From assembly GCF_910591885.1 (NCBI RefSeq), contig NC_063279.1, positions 11,656,001-11,720,000 of the forward strand: DNA of 64,000 nt, given 5' to 3'. A model generated the notes under the pieces. It worked only from the letters and a program-made list of their open reading frames with translations, did no database searches and was not told the DNA's origin. The position numbers and the translations under genes were made by a program. Below, one piece after another: positions 20,351 to 33,196 of the stretch. The DNA is from Bombus terrestris. Lineage: Eukaryota; Arthropoda; Insecta; Hymenoptera; Apidae. How positions within the stretch are numbered: the first letter of the stretch is position 1; each line of letters opens with the position of its first letter.

Positions 20351-21722
20351 AGTGGCGCCTCGGTCATTTCGTGGCAGTACCGGCCTCGAAATTCTCTCGA
20401 TCGAGATAACGTAAAATTAAGGACGACCTTTCGATGGCAATTAAACCACGAACGAACGACGTTCGACCGAATAAACGCGTCCGTACCATCTTTTTCTTTC
20501 CGTTCTCTCGATACAATGCACGCGAACAATTTACTTTTCTCCCTTTTCTACGCTGGTTTCGTTCGTCCATGTTCGTGAAAATGAAAAAGACTTCAAGATT
20601 CGTTCAACTATCGTTGAAATTTTGACGGAACGTCGATAAACGCTGCATCGAGCAACGCTGATTCTTCTTAGGTATAATCGAGTAACGTGTTCTCGTTTTA
20701 TACTGAAAGTGTTTGCAAAGGCTTTTCGAACGAGTTATTAGGAATGATTGTCATTAACAAGGCTGTATCGCGAATAACATTGTAATGTCAATGTGCAACT
20801 CTGATTGTAAGTCAAGTATCATGTTTTTACAATCGTTCGCAACGACGGTGGTCTGCCGCGTTGGAACGAGCAGTTAAAATGGAAGAGAAAATAATGGGAC
20901 TTGTAGCAAGAAGATGACGTCGAGTTTTATTCTAATTCTATATGTATATTTAAAACGATAATTTATCGAGTTATGCTACGAGTCTCAAGCGTTCATCGTA
21001 GAACGAAAAACTAAGTTACCAAATAATTACAGCTATCAGATCGCACGTTTCACACAGGCCTGCTTGTACATACAGAAATAGTCCATGATGAAATCACGTC
21101 GTTCCACTGACACGACAAGCTCTATGTAAAGTTTAAGAGACTCGTGAGCATCGTAACACGGTTAGGCCTCTTATTTGTTTCCAGAAGCGATACCAGAAAG
21201 TTGGCGGGAACAAGATCCGAGCTCGTGTCTCGTCTCGAGTGCACGCCGCCCGTAATAATATCTTGTTTAGCCGGACAAACAACGGCACGCGCGCCGCCGT
21301 GTCTGAAGAGACCTAATTGCCCGCCTCGTATTTGCTCGGCAAACACCTTAAGCACAGTACAAACTCCTTTCCCTGTCCCCTCCTCGTTTTGCCACGTTCC
21401 AACCTAGGTTCTCCACATAAGTTGAGTCTCTGGTTCGTTGTCAGTCACCGTTGTACCACAGAGATTGTCGCTCCTCCATCTTACGGCTAAGCTAGCCTCG
21501 CGATAATTGTCGTCACGCGATTCTGTTCTTCGTTTGTCCTCATAATTCAACCCCCTTCTGATCTCGCGTCGAATCTCTCCGTCTTCCTGTGTTCCCGGCG
21601 TGTCGTGTGGTCGAGATTCGCTTGTTAAGGTCGATGTGTTGTTCCGATAGAGTCGTTGGCGAAATTGTTCCGTAGATTGTTCTTGGTGAAACGGGAATCT
21701 GGAGTCTTGGATGTACGAGGAG

Positions 21723-21803
21723 ATTTTATCTTCGCTTTTGATGGAACGGGAGTTCAATTATTTGATCGTGGAGAATGTTTTCTGGTATAAAATCTAAAAC
21801 CAG
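21723..21803 (+). repeat. local direct duplication, copy A (81 bp)
   Basis: It aligns without gaps to 21873-21953. By hand count 64 of 81 positions match (about 79 percent), with mostly transition differences. The shared core is ATTATTTGATCGT. The offset is 150 bp. Confidence 0.8.
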
Positions 21804-21847
21804 TTCTTTTTCGATGATTTCTTCACGTGCGTGTTTCTTCTTTTTCT

Positions 21848-21860
21848 TCTTTTTTTTTTC
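21848..21860 (+). repeat. T-rich run between duplication copies
   Basis: A run of T and TTCTT immediately before copy B of the 81-bp duplication. Confidence 0.5.
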
Positions 21861-21872
21861 TTGTAAGTAACA

Positions 21873-21953
21873 ATTTTATTTTCACTTTTGATAGAATGAA
21901 AGTTCGATTATTTGATCGTAGAGGGTATTTTCTATTACGAAATGTAAATCCAG
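21873..21953 (+). repeat. local direct duplication, copy B (81 bp)
   Basis: Second copy of 21723-21803, ungapped. Landmarks are TTTTGATAGAATGAAAG, ATTATTTGATCGTAGAG and TCCAG at the end. Confidence 0.8.
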
Positions 21954-24250
21954 CTTTGAAACCTTAAGAATAACGTTTGAACTAAGGGCGATTAAAGGAA
22001 TTAACAGGTGTCAAACGCTTTTGGATAATAGTATACGTCTTATTTAAATAAAAATGCATCTTTTATAAAGCACATAAAGACTTCCGTGGGTGACTGTACA
22101 TGCGTACACACACACAAATTCTCTCTTTGAGATGCATAGATAAGAAGGTGGAATGAGGTGATGCCGCTCCTCAATCTTTCTTAAATGTCCTCCTTCTTCG
22201 TTCGTCTTTCTCGCGCCAGGCTCCTCCTTCTCGTCCTCTTTCTCGTTTCTCTTACCTCCTCTCCTGGTTCCCTTCCTCGTTACTCCGGCCGCCGTAGCCA
22301 CCCACGTGTTCGCACTTTAAACAGCGCTGTTCGACGAGCTTCGAATGACGTGTCGCGTCGAGAAACGAGGAACAGACCGACCGCGTGGGTTCAACGTAAT
22401 CAGTCTTTGCTGAGAAATTGATATTAGGTTCCCTCGAAGGAGGAAAAGACAAATTGCCGTGCCTGTCGAGCTCGCTCGCTACTAGCGAGTCAGGAGAATA
22501 GGATGATTCCTGGTTCTGACGACTCTGAATGACTTTCGCGCGTATTTAACGCGTATTTGACGTGAAAGGATTTGACGATTTATTAGCTTGCTGTTTAGAT
22601 AGACGAGCTGAGATTTGATAGACGAGTTGTCAGGATTATTCTCTTGTTCGATTCGACGAAGCAAGAAAGCAATTTGTTCAGTCTCTGGGCATTTTAATTT
22701 CACGCAATATCTTCGCAGTTTGTTGGACAAAACGTAGTAAATACAAACGAGGAACACGGTATTATAAAGCGTTATCGTTTAAAATGCTAATATCTCCAGC
22801 TGTAAGTGATCCACGTCAATTTTCCAGAAACTGGTTCCTTAACTGATACTGATTTTCTATATAGTTGAGAAATCGTCCATACCGATGAAAGAATTAATAA
22901 GTAGATCATATAATTACAGTACAAGCAACAGAGTTTGGACTGTGCGATTTTTGTTGCATCGAAAGTATGCCTAGTATGACGTGCTTTTCTGTTCGCGTAA
23001 GAAATGACCACTCTTCCCGCCACCTCTCATAAGATTTACCAAGCGCAGGTCACATAATCGAACCTTCAGCTTCGACTTAATATTAATACCGTCTAAGCTC
23101 AGAAATTTAACTCGTACGACCTCTTAAAAAAAGAAGCAAAAGTTTGAGCGTACAGTGCGAGAAACGCGTTGACCCAAATAAATAAAGTGTCGTCAGCAAG
23201 CTCGCAGCTGAAGGTGTCAGCCAACACCTCGTTGATCCTAGCAGGAAAAAGAAACGGCTTATTTACATAGAGAGGCGTTCGATGCACTCCTTCTTCGTTC
23301 CATCGATCGGTTTCGCAAGTGGCGCGTTTTTCTTTTCGTTCGCCTCCCTGAAGAGAAGGAAAGCATGGAACGCTCCCAGCCCTCTAATTGATCTAACCCG
23401 ATAACAGCGTTAATGGTACGAGTCAGTGTCGATCGGCAAGACCGATCGCCGTGTTATTTTGACAACGGCGTTGCACGCGGTCGCGGCGTTAATTAGGTGG
23501 AACGTTGGCGCTTGTATAGAGGTGTCAGCTGCGCGTCCCACGTCGCGTTCGTCGATCGCGCGACCGTGTTACCTGGGCTTCTTTCTTAGCTGGCCGCCTC
23601 ACCTCTCTCGCAGACCCCGTGCTCCGCGATCCGTTGCTGCGAGCATATCCGCGCCTCTCGTCGCTTCTCCAGCCGGCATCGACATGCAGGCTCGATCTTA
23701 TCGGCTGATATCGGCAAGCGTGTCGAGAGCGTAGCCTAACGCTAACAGAAAGAGCGCGAGAATCAACGGCAAGCAGCCGCTGCGATGTTGCGGCTGCGCT
23801 CTCTCTTGGTATTCTCGTATCGCTGCTCCGATGCAACGAAACACCGTGTATTTGGAGGTTTTTAGTTCTTAACTAAAGTGTAAATAAAATGTAAGATAAA
23901 GTATATGTATACGTATGACATACGTATGTATATTATCTGTATATAATGCTGTACATAAATATTGAATTATTAATGGATTATAGGAACGATCAATCAGAAT
24001 TTTGTATTTTCATAACAATTATAGAAACATAATAAATTAACGATAATGCGCTAAATCCTAGTGGAAAATTAAAGATGAATTGAACTTTCCTCGTAATTCC
24101 TTATGGTGTAACGTTTTACACGAGATAATAATTTTTAAGGGTTTCAATAATCTCGCTGCGATTTTTCAACTTTAATACGACTTATACTTTTCACCTCTAC
24201 GTACTATTTAATCGTTTCCACGAATGAAATATTTAACGAAATACCATATA
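21954..24250. other. non-coding stretch
   Basis: It holds a short (CA)n run near 22107-22118, a GC-richer part 22180-22500 and a CpG-rich part 23400-23830 with opposing open frames (+ 23426-23734, - 23525-23836). CTCGCTA-c-TAGCGAG (22475-22489) is a perfect 7-bp palindrome around one base. No gene was recognised. Confidence 0.4.
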
Positions 24251-24456
24251 TTAGGTTGTCCGAAAAGTTTCTTTCGTTTTATGAGGAAATAATAGACGCA
24301 CAACATTTTTTGTTTTATATTATTTTGTCGAATTACGTACGATCCATTTTGTTCTGTTGAGATAAACACCGCGACATTTCACAGGCTTGGTTCCACGTCT
24401 GTATGAAGGTGTGCTGTTGTAAAAACACGTTTGCGAAAGAAAGACACTTTTCGAAA
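24251..24456. mobile_element. mariner-type transposon terminal fragment
   Basis: TTAGGTTGTCCGAAAAGTTT at 24251, directly after TA, is typical of a mariner terminal repeat (TTAGGTTG... AAAAGTTT) at a TA target. The following 180 bp, to about 24456, reads like mariner subterminal sequence. No transposase frame and no second terminal repeat are visible, so this is a truncated end. The inner border is a guess. The overlapping minus-strand open frames (24320-24566) match no transposase block. Confidence 0.65.
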
Positions 24457-27400
24457 AATCTAATACATATATACGCATATACAAATATACATGCAATGTA
24501 CCTACTCTCATAAGATTCTATATAATTTAATAGTCTCAATAAAAGACGCGTTACACTGCGCCTCACGTCTTCAAGTAGTTGATTCGAACGAACACGCGAA
24601 CGCTTTTGAAAAGTTTTCTGCCTCTGTAGGGCAGCGAGTGTGTTGGGTTTGCGCTAACGCGAATACCAGGTAGTCGAAGGGTTTTGAAGCGAAAGAGCTC
24701 TAGCGATATACGAAGCGAACGGGACGCTCGTTATCGGCCGCGAATCTCTCACGAGAAAGGACTACTGTCTTCTCGTCGGCCATAAGAAGATGCACGTCCC
24801 CCGAGCTGCGAGCATCGCGCACCTTTACACGTTGCTCTCTTCGTTCGTGGCGTACGGTATGCTTGTAACCCGCTGCCAACCGCTTTGATTCGGGGCTGCG
24901 ATCTTGGTCACAGGAATCGATAACGATCTACCCTGTGCCCCGTAGTCTAGGGGAAAATCTTTTGCTGTGGCAATCGGTCGCGTATCGATGGACTGGCTGT
25001 GGCCCCTCTCTCGTTGACGTTTCGCTACGTTTATTGGTGTTGACGCGTAAACGCGTATCGAAACTGAATATCGTGGGATTGGTGATGATACTTTAGCTTA
25101 TCGGTCGTGCTGGGTTCTCTGGTTCAAGGATCAACGCGATCGAGTGGTTAGGGACTCGGGGAAGTTTAGGCTTCGATATATGTCATCGTTAGATAATAGT
25201 GTAATCACAGTTGGAATTCCCGAAGAGCGAACGAGCAGATAAAACGATCACTGAGATCTTTGTATAATCTTGGTTATTTGTAAATGAGGAAGATAGGTAT
25301 TGTAATTTTTATAAATTATTGGTGCTATTAATTTTCTTGTATGATAGTAGCGAGTTTGGTAATAAATAAATTATTATCTTCCCAGCTCTATAGCACCATT
25401 ATTGGTGCCTTTCAAAATTTCGTTGGTAATCGAATCTATTTCACACATTCGTTATGAAAAGTCATATAAAAGCTCCGTCTTCCGTTTGTAACAATATTTT
25501 AGGATAGCTTCGTAAACATTTCTTCGTAAATAACGTTTTCTCATAATTTTACATAATATATAGAAACAAGGACGAATATTCGGTATTGGAGGCAGCTTAT
25601 CGTAGCAAGTTGGTTCGATTGAAAGTCAGAAGTGTTTTCCGCGCGAAAGGATCAGCTTTACGGTCGAAACTGTTTCGCCGCATGCGGAAGCACGAGATTA
25701 TCGCGGATAGTCAGAAACAGACGGACTGTGGGCGCGGGCAGAGGGCAACCGAGTCGGGGACAGCGTTATCATTCGTAGTTTTATCAGTCTCCGCATCGTC
25801 TGGGGTTGCTCTCTCTTTCTTTCTTTCTCTTCGACGGGGCAACCCCCTCAGTGAAGCTGCCTCAACCCCCTCGGGGCAGACACAGTCCACATGTTCAACG
25901 GACGGATATCCGTAGGTCTGTCGTCGTTTGTCGACCAGGAGTGGATTAATCGAATCTGGCTTGGCTATAGCGTCCAACAGTTGATCGTATCGCGAATATT
26001 TTTTTAACTCGTTAGCATATAATATTTTGTCTAGTTTTATGATATTCCTCCACGCGTATATAGTGAAGATTCCGAGTGTTCTACAAATTAAAAAAGTGAA
26101 AGTAAAAGTACAACTAATTTTATAAATTTGCTATGTAACTCTCAATTCGTACAGCAGCTTTTAATTAACGATACTTCAAATCCAACAAAATGCGCAAAAA
26201 TCCTCTATTTATCTATCGTCTTAAATTCGATTTCTCTTTTCCAAAAATCACGAACCGTGCAAATTCAAACGAACAAATCAGGCTCAAAGGAGGAAAGATA
26301 TCTCAGAATATAGACTACCTTCTTTCCCTTTCGATCCGACCCTGTCGGGCCGCGTTTATTCTTTCTCTTGGTACAGCCGTGTATGCATTCACTTTATGCG
26401 CCTCCTCGTATGTGCGGGAGTTCTTCGACGGTTGCAGGAAAGAGACGGGACAGCAGGTCGAATGGGTGGGGAAGATGAGGAGGAGGTGGAGGCAGAATCC
26501 TATCTGGTTAAAAATCGTCTGCGTGCCGCTCACTTGGTTCCATTCGCGAGGACGACGTCCGGCTTAATGCATTCCGCGAGATGGAAACGCGCCTCCGTGT
26601 GCCTTCGCCGTCGTCGTCTTGGTCGTCGTCGGGTACGACGAGAAGCGATCGATCTCTCGAATGGTTGTAGCTGGCTCTTGGTCGTCGTCGTCGATTCTCA
26701 CAGTTCGGCCCGATTCTTATCGGACGGCGTCGCTACACGGAAAAGGGACCAGGAGGAGAAGCACAGCGGTACAGGTGTGGTCGTTAAATCCGTTAAATCG
26801 CCATAAGTGACCGGAGTCTGAAAAGAAACGGTCGCTCGCGTCAGGATCCAGCGGCGTCACGGATAAGGGAAGGAATGCCTCGAGATATCCGGCCTGGTCC
26901 CGAGTTTTATTCTCTCTCTATGTTTGGAAATTAACCGGCGTTGTTCGTTTGCTGCCTTCTGGCTTCCAACGAATTACGTTTCATCTGCTTCAAATTGCTT
27001 GCGCCTTCGATGTTTCAAAAACGTAAAACAGTCTGTCTATTTGCTTTGAAATGGATTATATTTTATTCGACACGATGTCGCAAGACTTGATTTCGATAAC
27101 GTAAATCGATTGAAAGAATATCGAAATGTTGCATTTAATGCAACGTTGTATTCTGATTTAAATCGGAATGAATTAAATTCGATTCGCTCTGAATTGTTCT
27201 CGTTTTCTCGTCCTTCTTTTGTAGCTACTTAAGATAGATACGTTGATCTCGCTTTGCTTATGTAGCCGATGATACACGTTTCTCGTCCTTTTGTACGCTC
27301 TTAGCTTCAAAGACATATGCAGTACATATTTATTTTAAATCCCATCCACGTTCGAGAAATCGATACTTTGTCCCTCCTGGTTGCACCTGTTACCCATATC

Positions 27401-27947
27401 TGATTCGAAGAAGAAAATCTGCGCTTGTATAGCTATGATATATTTATTCCTATGTTGCTGGGTTGGATAGGTGGAGACGGTAATTTCCATGGCGTCACGG
27501 TCGCCTCATCGAGCTATCGTTGCCAAATGTGTTCTATAGCTGGTGATCTCGCGGTGATCGTCCAGGACAAGGCAGGTCCTTTAGAAGGAGGACTCGCCCC
27601 ATGAAAAGAGGAGGAACAAGAAGGAGGAGGAGTAAACGAGCGTTGCTACAGCTACGACTTCGATGTACACGGATAGATGCAACAGAGAGAGCCGGTCGGT
27701 TTGGTCGAGAGCAGCGCGGTCTTCTCTCGGTGCACCGATGCAATATGCACGCGATCCGGGTTTTGATAATAAAGGGAGCCTTATGCAGGCACGGCAAGTG
27801 TGTGTTTATGCGAACAAGGGCGAGGGGCGATAGGCAAAGAACGAAGAGGAGCGAGAAGAAAGTAAAACGTTGTTCGCCGTGTGTGTGACTGAGACAGAAA
27901 GATAGAAAGAAAGAGAGGAAGACCGTTATCGGTAAGCACAAACTCGA
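24457..27947. other. non-coding stretch with GC-rich parts
   Basis: GC-richer at 24560-25150, 25580-25980 and 26330-26960, AT-rich elsewhere. GTC-repeat stretches near 26610-26695 give Arg/Val/Ser-rich frames. The open frame 26396-26806 contains an acidic run (GGEDEEEVEAE) but no domain and no fitting acceptor for the FOG exon. No gene was recognised. Confidence 0.4.
25802..25846. repeat. hairpin with 8-bp GC-rich stem
   Basis: GGGGTTGC (25802-25809) pairs with GCAACCCC (25839-25846) across a 29-base CT-rich loop. CAACCCCCTC then repeats directly at 25840 and near 25862. Confidence 0.5.
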
Positions 27948-28039
27948 AGTAGTAGAAGGAGAAGAAGAAGAAGCAGAGGAGGAGTAGAAGAAAAAGAAGA
28001 AGAAGAAGGAGGAGAAGAAGGAGAGGAAGAAGAAGAGTG
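27948..28039 (+). repeat. (GAA/GGA)n purine tract
   Basis: About 90 bases almost purely purine, dominated by AAGAAG and GGAGGAG, preceded by another purine-rich piece at 27890-27922. The minus-strand open frames (27534-28046, 27781-28059, 27926-28153) translate it as poly-Leu/Ser and are artefacts of the tract. Confidence 0.85.
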
Positions 28040-31000
28040 GCCGCAAGAAGAATGCTCACAATGCTGTAATTTCAGTGTTTGATCTTCCCATCTCTCTATG
28101 GGGGTATTATATGGGTTCTCGGTGTGCACACAGCTTACACGTACGCTATCCAACGTTGATGCGTGTGTTCAGACTCGGTGCGTAAGCCTGTCTGAGTGTT
28201 CGAGGGGGAGGCCGGTTTTATTTTACCCGCATTATTATTCTGTTGGAGATCGCGCGCTGATCCGTGGCCGTTCCACGGCTCGCCAAGGCAAACCCCGTAG
28301 AGAGCCGCGCTTATTTATGGATGGATTCCCTTTTAACTTTCGGCAGGATCATTCTGTCTCCCTTTATCGTTCTGCCTCCCTGCGTCCGGATCCTTTGTTG
28401 TATCCTTCGTTTGTCCACGCGCCTATCCCAACCCTTCCGCGCGCCCACTTCAATGCCGCACCGCCGCCGACTCGTTTGATACGGTTTGAGGCTTCTTTGT
28501 CGGACGGGGGCGCGATCAGAGCATCGCGTCACATCATCTCGCAATAATGCACGAGCTTCTCGTGCTTTCATTCCGGGTTGTTCGCCTTTCTTCGCTGTCT
28601 AAATCTTGTGTTCGTGTCTGATGATCGATATTGATTATTAATTTAGATGTCCTTATTTTTCTTTAAATTCGAAGCCTCTCGAGCTCTTCTTCTCGCCACC
28701 GCCGCACGAACCTTTGTTTTCGATGCCCCTTTCACTTATTCTTTGAATATTTTCTTGTCAGTGATTCTGTTGAAATTTTAGCGCCCGATTCTGTTCTAAT
28801 TTTCGAATTTAACCGTAGATATTGATCGTTAATGATTTTATTTTTTACAGTTTTCGGAATCGCGTGGTCGTTGACTTTTTCATTTCCAGTCAAGGATTTA
28901 GAAAGAGGTGTTAATGCCATTCTTTATCTTATTAGATTGAATTCGTAATAGATCGGTGTAAAGTAACGCAATCAGAGGAGCTTATACATGTTTTTCATAA
29001 ATTATTCCATCAAGTCCAATTTTTCGCTCCGAATTCCTTAGCGTGGTATCAAGCCTCGAAACAACATTGGCGAGCGCCGGAAATGAACGCTTCGGGAAGT
29101 GAATTTGGAATTCGTAGAAGTTCTCTTCTATCGAGCTGCTATCTCGGCCGTGGAGCGTAATCAGTCCATCATCCGGTCTCCCTTGCTTTCCTTCTTTCTC
29201 TCTCTCTCTCCCCCTCTTTCTCTCTCCCGTGACTCCTTTTACTGGTTATTCGCCCGATGGGAACTTTCCTCTCGTCGCTCATTACCGCTATCTCCGTCCG
29301 GCTGACCATCAACTGATATCCTATCGACGGCCAACAGCTCGTAGGCCATTTTGAACAAAATCGCCGCGCCGTTCGTTCATGCACTTAAAAATTTTCTCTC
29401 CCTCTCCGACTTTCTTCTATTTTCGTCGAAGGTGAACGGAAAATAACAGGCTACCAGCCGATTCGAAAAAGAGTTTTTCGTACAGTACCAAACCGCACAA
29501 TTCTCTGTGAACGAAGTGGTAATACGTGTTTCTTAACCTTGAAGCCTTTCTTAAGATCGGTTTCCTGGTTTAAAGGCTATAAGACGCCATTCGACCAGGT
29601 CCACCGAGGCCCCTCATGGTCGATTCGAGAGATCTCGCGAGACGGAGAAATTTTTCGTGGATTAACGGTGGTTTTCGTTCGGCCTGGTAGCAACGCAATT
29701 TGATAAGAAGTGTGTTTTCCAACGATCGAACGTCCGGACAGTGCAGATTGCATTGTTGTCTTGTCCCAGAGATCACCGCGAGGGTATCGGTCTACTCCCT
29801 GATATCGTTGCAGAAAGCGAGGAAGACGAAGGAGCGCATCAGTGAAAGCTTTCCAGCGTGTAAGAGAGAAAGCAGAGCAGCCAAGCGACTATCGACAAGA
29901 GCAAGAGAAAGATAGGGGGTGAGCGGAGTTGCGGGGCACGGGTATAGTCGCGGATGATGCGAATTAAAAGTGGAGAGATGCGATGTCTGTCAATATTCCG
30001 CGATGTGCAACTTATCTACAACGCGATGCAGCTTCGCGCGCGAGCTCGCGTGAAAACATCCATTAACGCTGATTCGCTCTGAAAAACACCTTATCGTTAT
30101 CCCTGTCGATGGCGTCGGTAGACCAGTCTCTGCACCGTCTGTGCCATCGTGTTCCGATAAGACCTTCGTGCCTTGCTGCCGCGATCCGATCACGCGATAA
30201 TGCCCCGATCTTCGATCGATATCGCTTCTTAAGTGTGTTTATTGGATTACCATTGGCGAATGTCGAGGGCGGTACCGCCGCGGAATCTAATCTGGCTGAA
30301 AGAAGCGTTGAAAAGTTTATTGACATGGACTTATTGTGGCCGATGCAAGAAAACTACACGCGTGTATAGACGGCGAAAGATTATCGGCATGCTTCGTACC
30401 TCAGAGTTCCACGGACCGATGAACTTTGTGGCTCAAAATCTATTCTTAGTGCGAGAAATCGCGGAACACTTCGCAATCTGACTTGATATTTCAAGCCAAT
30501 CGGTGGTAAATTCAACTTGTTGCTTTTGTTCAAGATACTTCAATAAATACGACGAACGATTAGATCACAACCTTCCATAAATCAGAGTTCCAACGATCAG
30601 TCTAATATCGTCGGCAACTAGATATAGCAGTGATTCGTTAATTGCTTAGTTAACGAGAAATGTATATGCATTCGTTTACTATACGTACGCAATATCAGAG
30701 GCTGATTTCGTCGAATCGGTTCTGCGAGTTAATAAGAGTAATAACAGCCAGGTACTAGTGGAAAATCTCCGGGAAGAGAAAACTTGTATTAAGCAAATGT
30801 CGCCATTGCAGAACCATTGTATGCATGGAAATCACGGGACTGTGGAAAATTCGGTAGGGAAAACTACTATCAGAGACGCAAGCTTAGCCTACCTGGATGG
30901 TCGTTCGAGACTGTTGTGTGCCAGTCAGTGCGTGAAGTTTCTCTTTCGGTCGTGGTATCGTCGTCCGCCATCGTCTTTTGTGTGTCACGCGAGTGCCATT

Positions 31001-33196
31001 TCCTGCCGCATACTTTTTCCCTATCGGTTGCGTGGAACGCAGCGACGACACAACTCGTCGTCGTCGACGACGGATGTCAACAGTCCCGATGGAGAGGAGG
31101 CCGTGGTCGATCGAATCGACAGGAGGCCAACACAGGCCCGTTGGTTAGGTCGCATCCGCGTTGCCCACCTGTTGACATCGTTGGCCGAGAAGGTGAATCG
31201 AGCGAGGGTGGCCGTAGGGAACCAGGGAGGCAAAGAGGGATAGTTACGGTTGTAGTAGCGGAGAGTCGACTCGCGAGAGAGGGATAGAAAGACAGAGTTT
31301 GCAGCGGTGGTGTGCGAGGGTGCTCGTTCATTATCTGCCACGCTGGAAGGCTCTGAAAGCCACCGGCTGAAAGGCCAAAAAGAGCCACATCCCGCCATTA
31401 CAAAAAGCAGATTCCTGCTTGCGCGCTGATATTGGCGCTGATGCTCGTTTCTTTCCACATCTTTCGCCATCTTCGCCGTTTATTTTCCCCACTAAGTGAT
31501 GACAGTTTTTCGTTCTGTGAATTTTCGTTTTAATTTAAAGGCGGGAAATTAGCAGCGGAGGATTAAAATAAAATATATTCGGTGAAACGATGATTGTTAC
31601 GTTTGTTGATAATACGAAATAAAGAAATACTTAGAGGAAGATAGGATTGAAGATCGGCAAGAAATTGAGTAAATAACTTTTATCACACGTGCTCGCCTTT
31701 TTTTCGTATATCTTTCGTATGCATTTACCCGATGCACTTGGTGTAATTGTTCTCGGTAGAAAAATAAAAGCCAACAAGAGAAAAACTTCGCTTTTAAGCG
31801 GAATAATGGCGGCAATTATGCGTCCGAAGGCCACCTTCCGGAATAAAAGACGGCATAAGTGCGAGCTACCGAAAAAGATATCGGCTTATCTATACAGATT
31901 GCTTGTCGAGAAACGTGTGCATGCCGATAAGTCGTGATCTCTGCGCGTCAGGCTGCTTGCAAATGCTCGCACATCATCGCGAAAGTGATAATGGCCGATA
32001 GGAACGATATTCTTTCGAGTATCATGCAATTTTCGTGACGCGACGTTTACCGTAATAACTACAAAAAGAAAAAGGAAAGAGGAACGAAAAAAACAAGCAA
32101 ATAAGGAATCCCAGAAAAATAAATAAATTGTTTTCTTTCTTGATACATGCCCAAACTGTGGTTTATCTTCGATGCGACGTGTCTCCATGCGATAAGAGAG
32201 CGAACGCCCATCGGGAACACGAAAAAGCGAACGATTAAAAGTTTGTTTCCCCTCTTGGACGAGTAAATTTGTTGACGATCTCTTGTTATCGCTATTTTGT
32301 CGAGATCCATCGCGCATTCGCGAGAGTGGTTGAACGTAGAAGGACGTGAAATAAACGGTCACGAGACATCAGGCACGGGGAAGCGGAGGAAACGAGATGA
32401 CGAAACGTCGTTCCAAACTGCCGATCTCTCGACTACAGCCTCTCGACGTCTGTTCAAAGGATGAAACGTTATCGAGCTGTCTGATAACACGTCGCTCATC
32501 GAAGCTTCCGAGGGAATCTTTCGTTTTCTCTCTCCTCCCCCCCTCTCTCTGTCCTTTGCTTCGTTTCTCTCTCCCTCTTTTTGTATTCTCCTACGATTTT
32601 TCTTTTCTTACACCCTTGTAGATTTTTCTTGGTACATTTTTTCTCTTCTTTTACGTATGGCGGCTACGACGTGATGTAGTAATGTAATGTAGTATGATCA
32701 CGTCAACGTCGCGGAAATAGATTTCCCGAAGGTTGCCGCGTTACGTCATACAGCGTTTCTTTCTTATGTAAATTGCTCGGTTGATGGCGACCGTCCCTCG
32801 GTTCTGTGATTTCGGTTATGGAACTACCTGTCTTTCGTTGCGCTACGAGCAATCACCATGCGCTGTTGGATCGTTCGCAGGGAATTTACTAAAATTGGAG
32901 ACGGCTAGATGGAATATTCTTTGACGGTTCTCCCTCCTTTGAATTTTACATAATCTCCGTTGATCCTACGAGCCGAATTGGTACAAAAAATATATCCTCC
33001 TATGTAAAAATCATAAACGAATAACTCTTGAAATAATCATCTTCGTTCTTCCTCTGAACACGTCAATAATTACTAAATTACACGCCTCTCAAAGAACGTA
33101 ACTTACTGTGCAACCAAATTAAATCAGAATGCCCTGAGGGGTTAAGCAGCCCTTGAAAGGGCATAATAAAATCACCTGTGAACCAACGCATCGTCC
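28040..33196. other. non-coding stretch with CpG-rich blocks
   Basis: CpG-rich at 28200-28560, 29580-30240 and 30900-31480, AT-rich elsewhere. In the GC-rich blocks long open frames lie on both strands at once (for example + 30758-31243 and - 31021-31470), the sign of composition rather than coding. Perfect palindromes include CGCGAGCTCGCG (30039-30050) and CGTCGTCGACGACG (31059-31072). WGATAR motifs at 31886, 31986 and 32163 are loosely clustered. No exon was recognised. Confidence 0.4.
29187..29227 (+). repeat. (CT)n pyrimidine microsatellite
   Basis: TTTCTCTCTCTCTC followed by CCCCCTC and TTTCTCTCTC. Confidence 0.85.

Larger units (their letters stand above)
18761..21722. other. non-coding stretch
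   Basis: Mixed composition with CpG-richer parts near 18880-19200, 20030-20640 and 21120-21720. Open frames overlap on both strands without family features. A CT microsatellite, an (ACGT)5 run and an inverted GATA pair are listed separately. A GCCGCCATTT motif near 19187 resembles a Pho/YY1 site. Confidence 0.4.

Noticed and set aside
21404..21757. 117-codon minus-strand frame of polar, protein-like composition
   Set aside because: It needs a TTG start and begins inside the local duplication; no homology recognised.
24940..24970. tRNA-like text CCCCGTAGTCTAGGGG
   Set aside because: No B box, anticodon arm or acceptor pairing could be found around it.
26396..26806. Possible second FOG exon because of an acidic GGEDEEEVEAE run
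   Set aside because: Joining at the nearby CAG acceptor in the frame required by the 6583 donor meets a stop after about 13 codons, and the context has no further FOG resemblance.
27534..28059. Open frames of 92-170 codons on the minus strand
   Set aside because: They are produced by the GAA/GGA tract (poly Ser/Leu/Phe) and have no family features.
31886..32290. GATA-site cluster
   Set aside because: Only three motifs fit WGATAR; the rest are CGATAA, which is frequent throughout the window.
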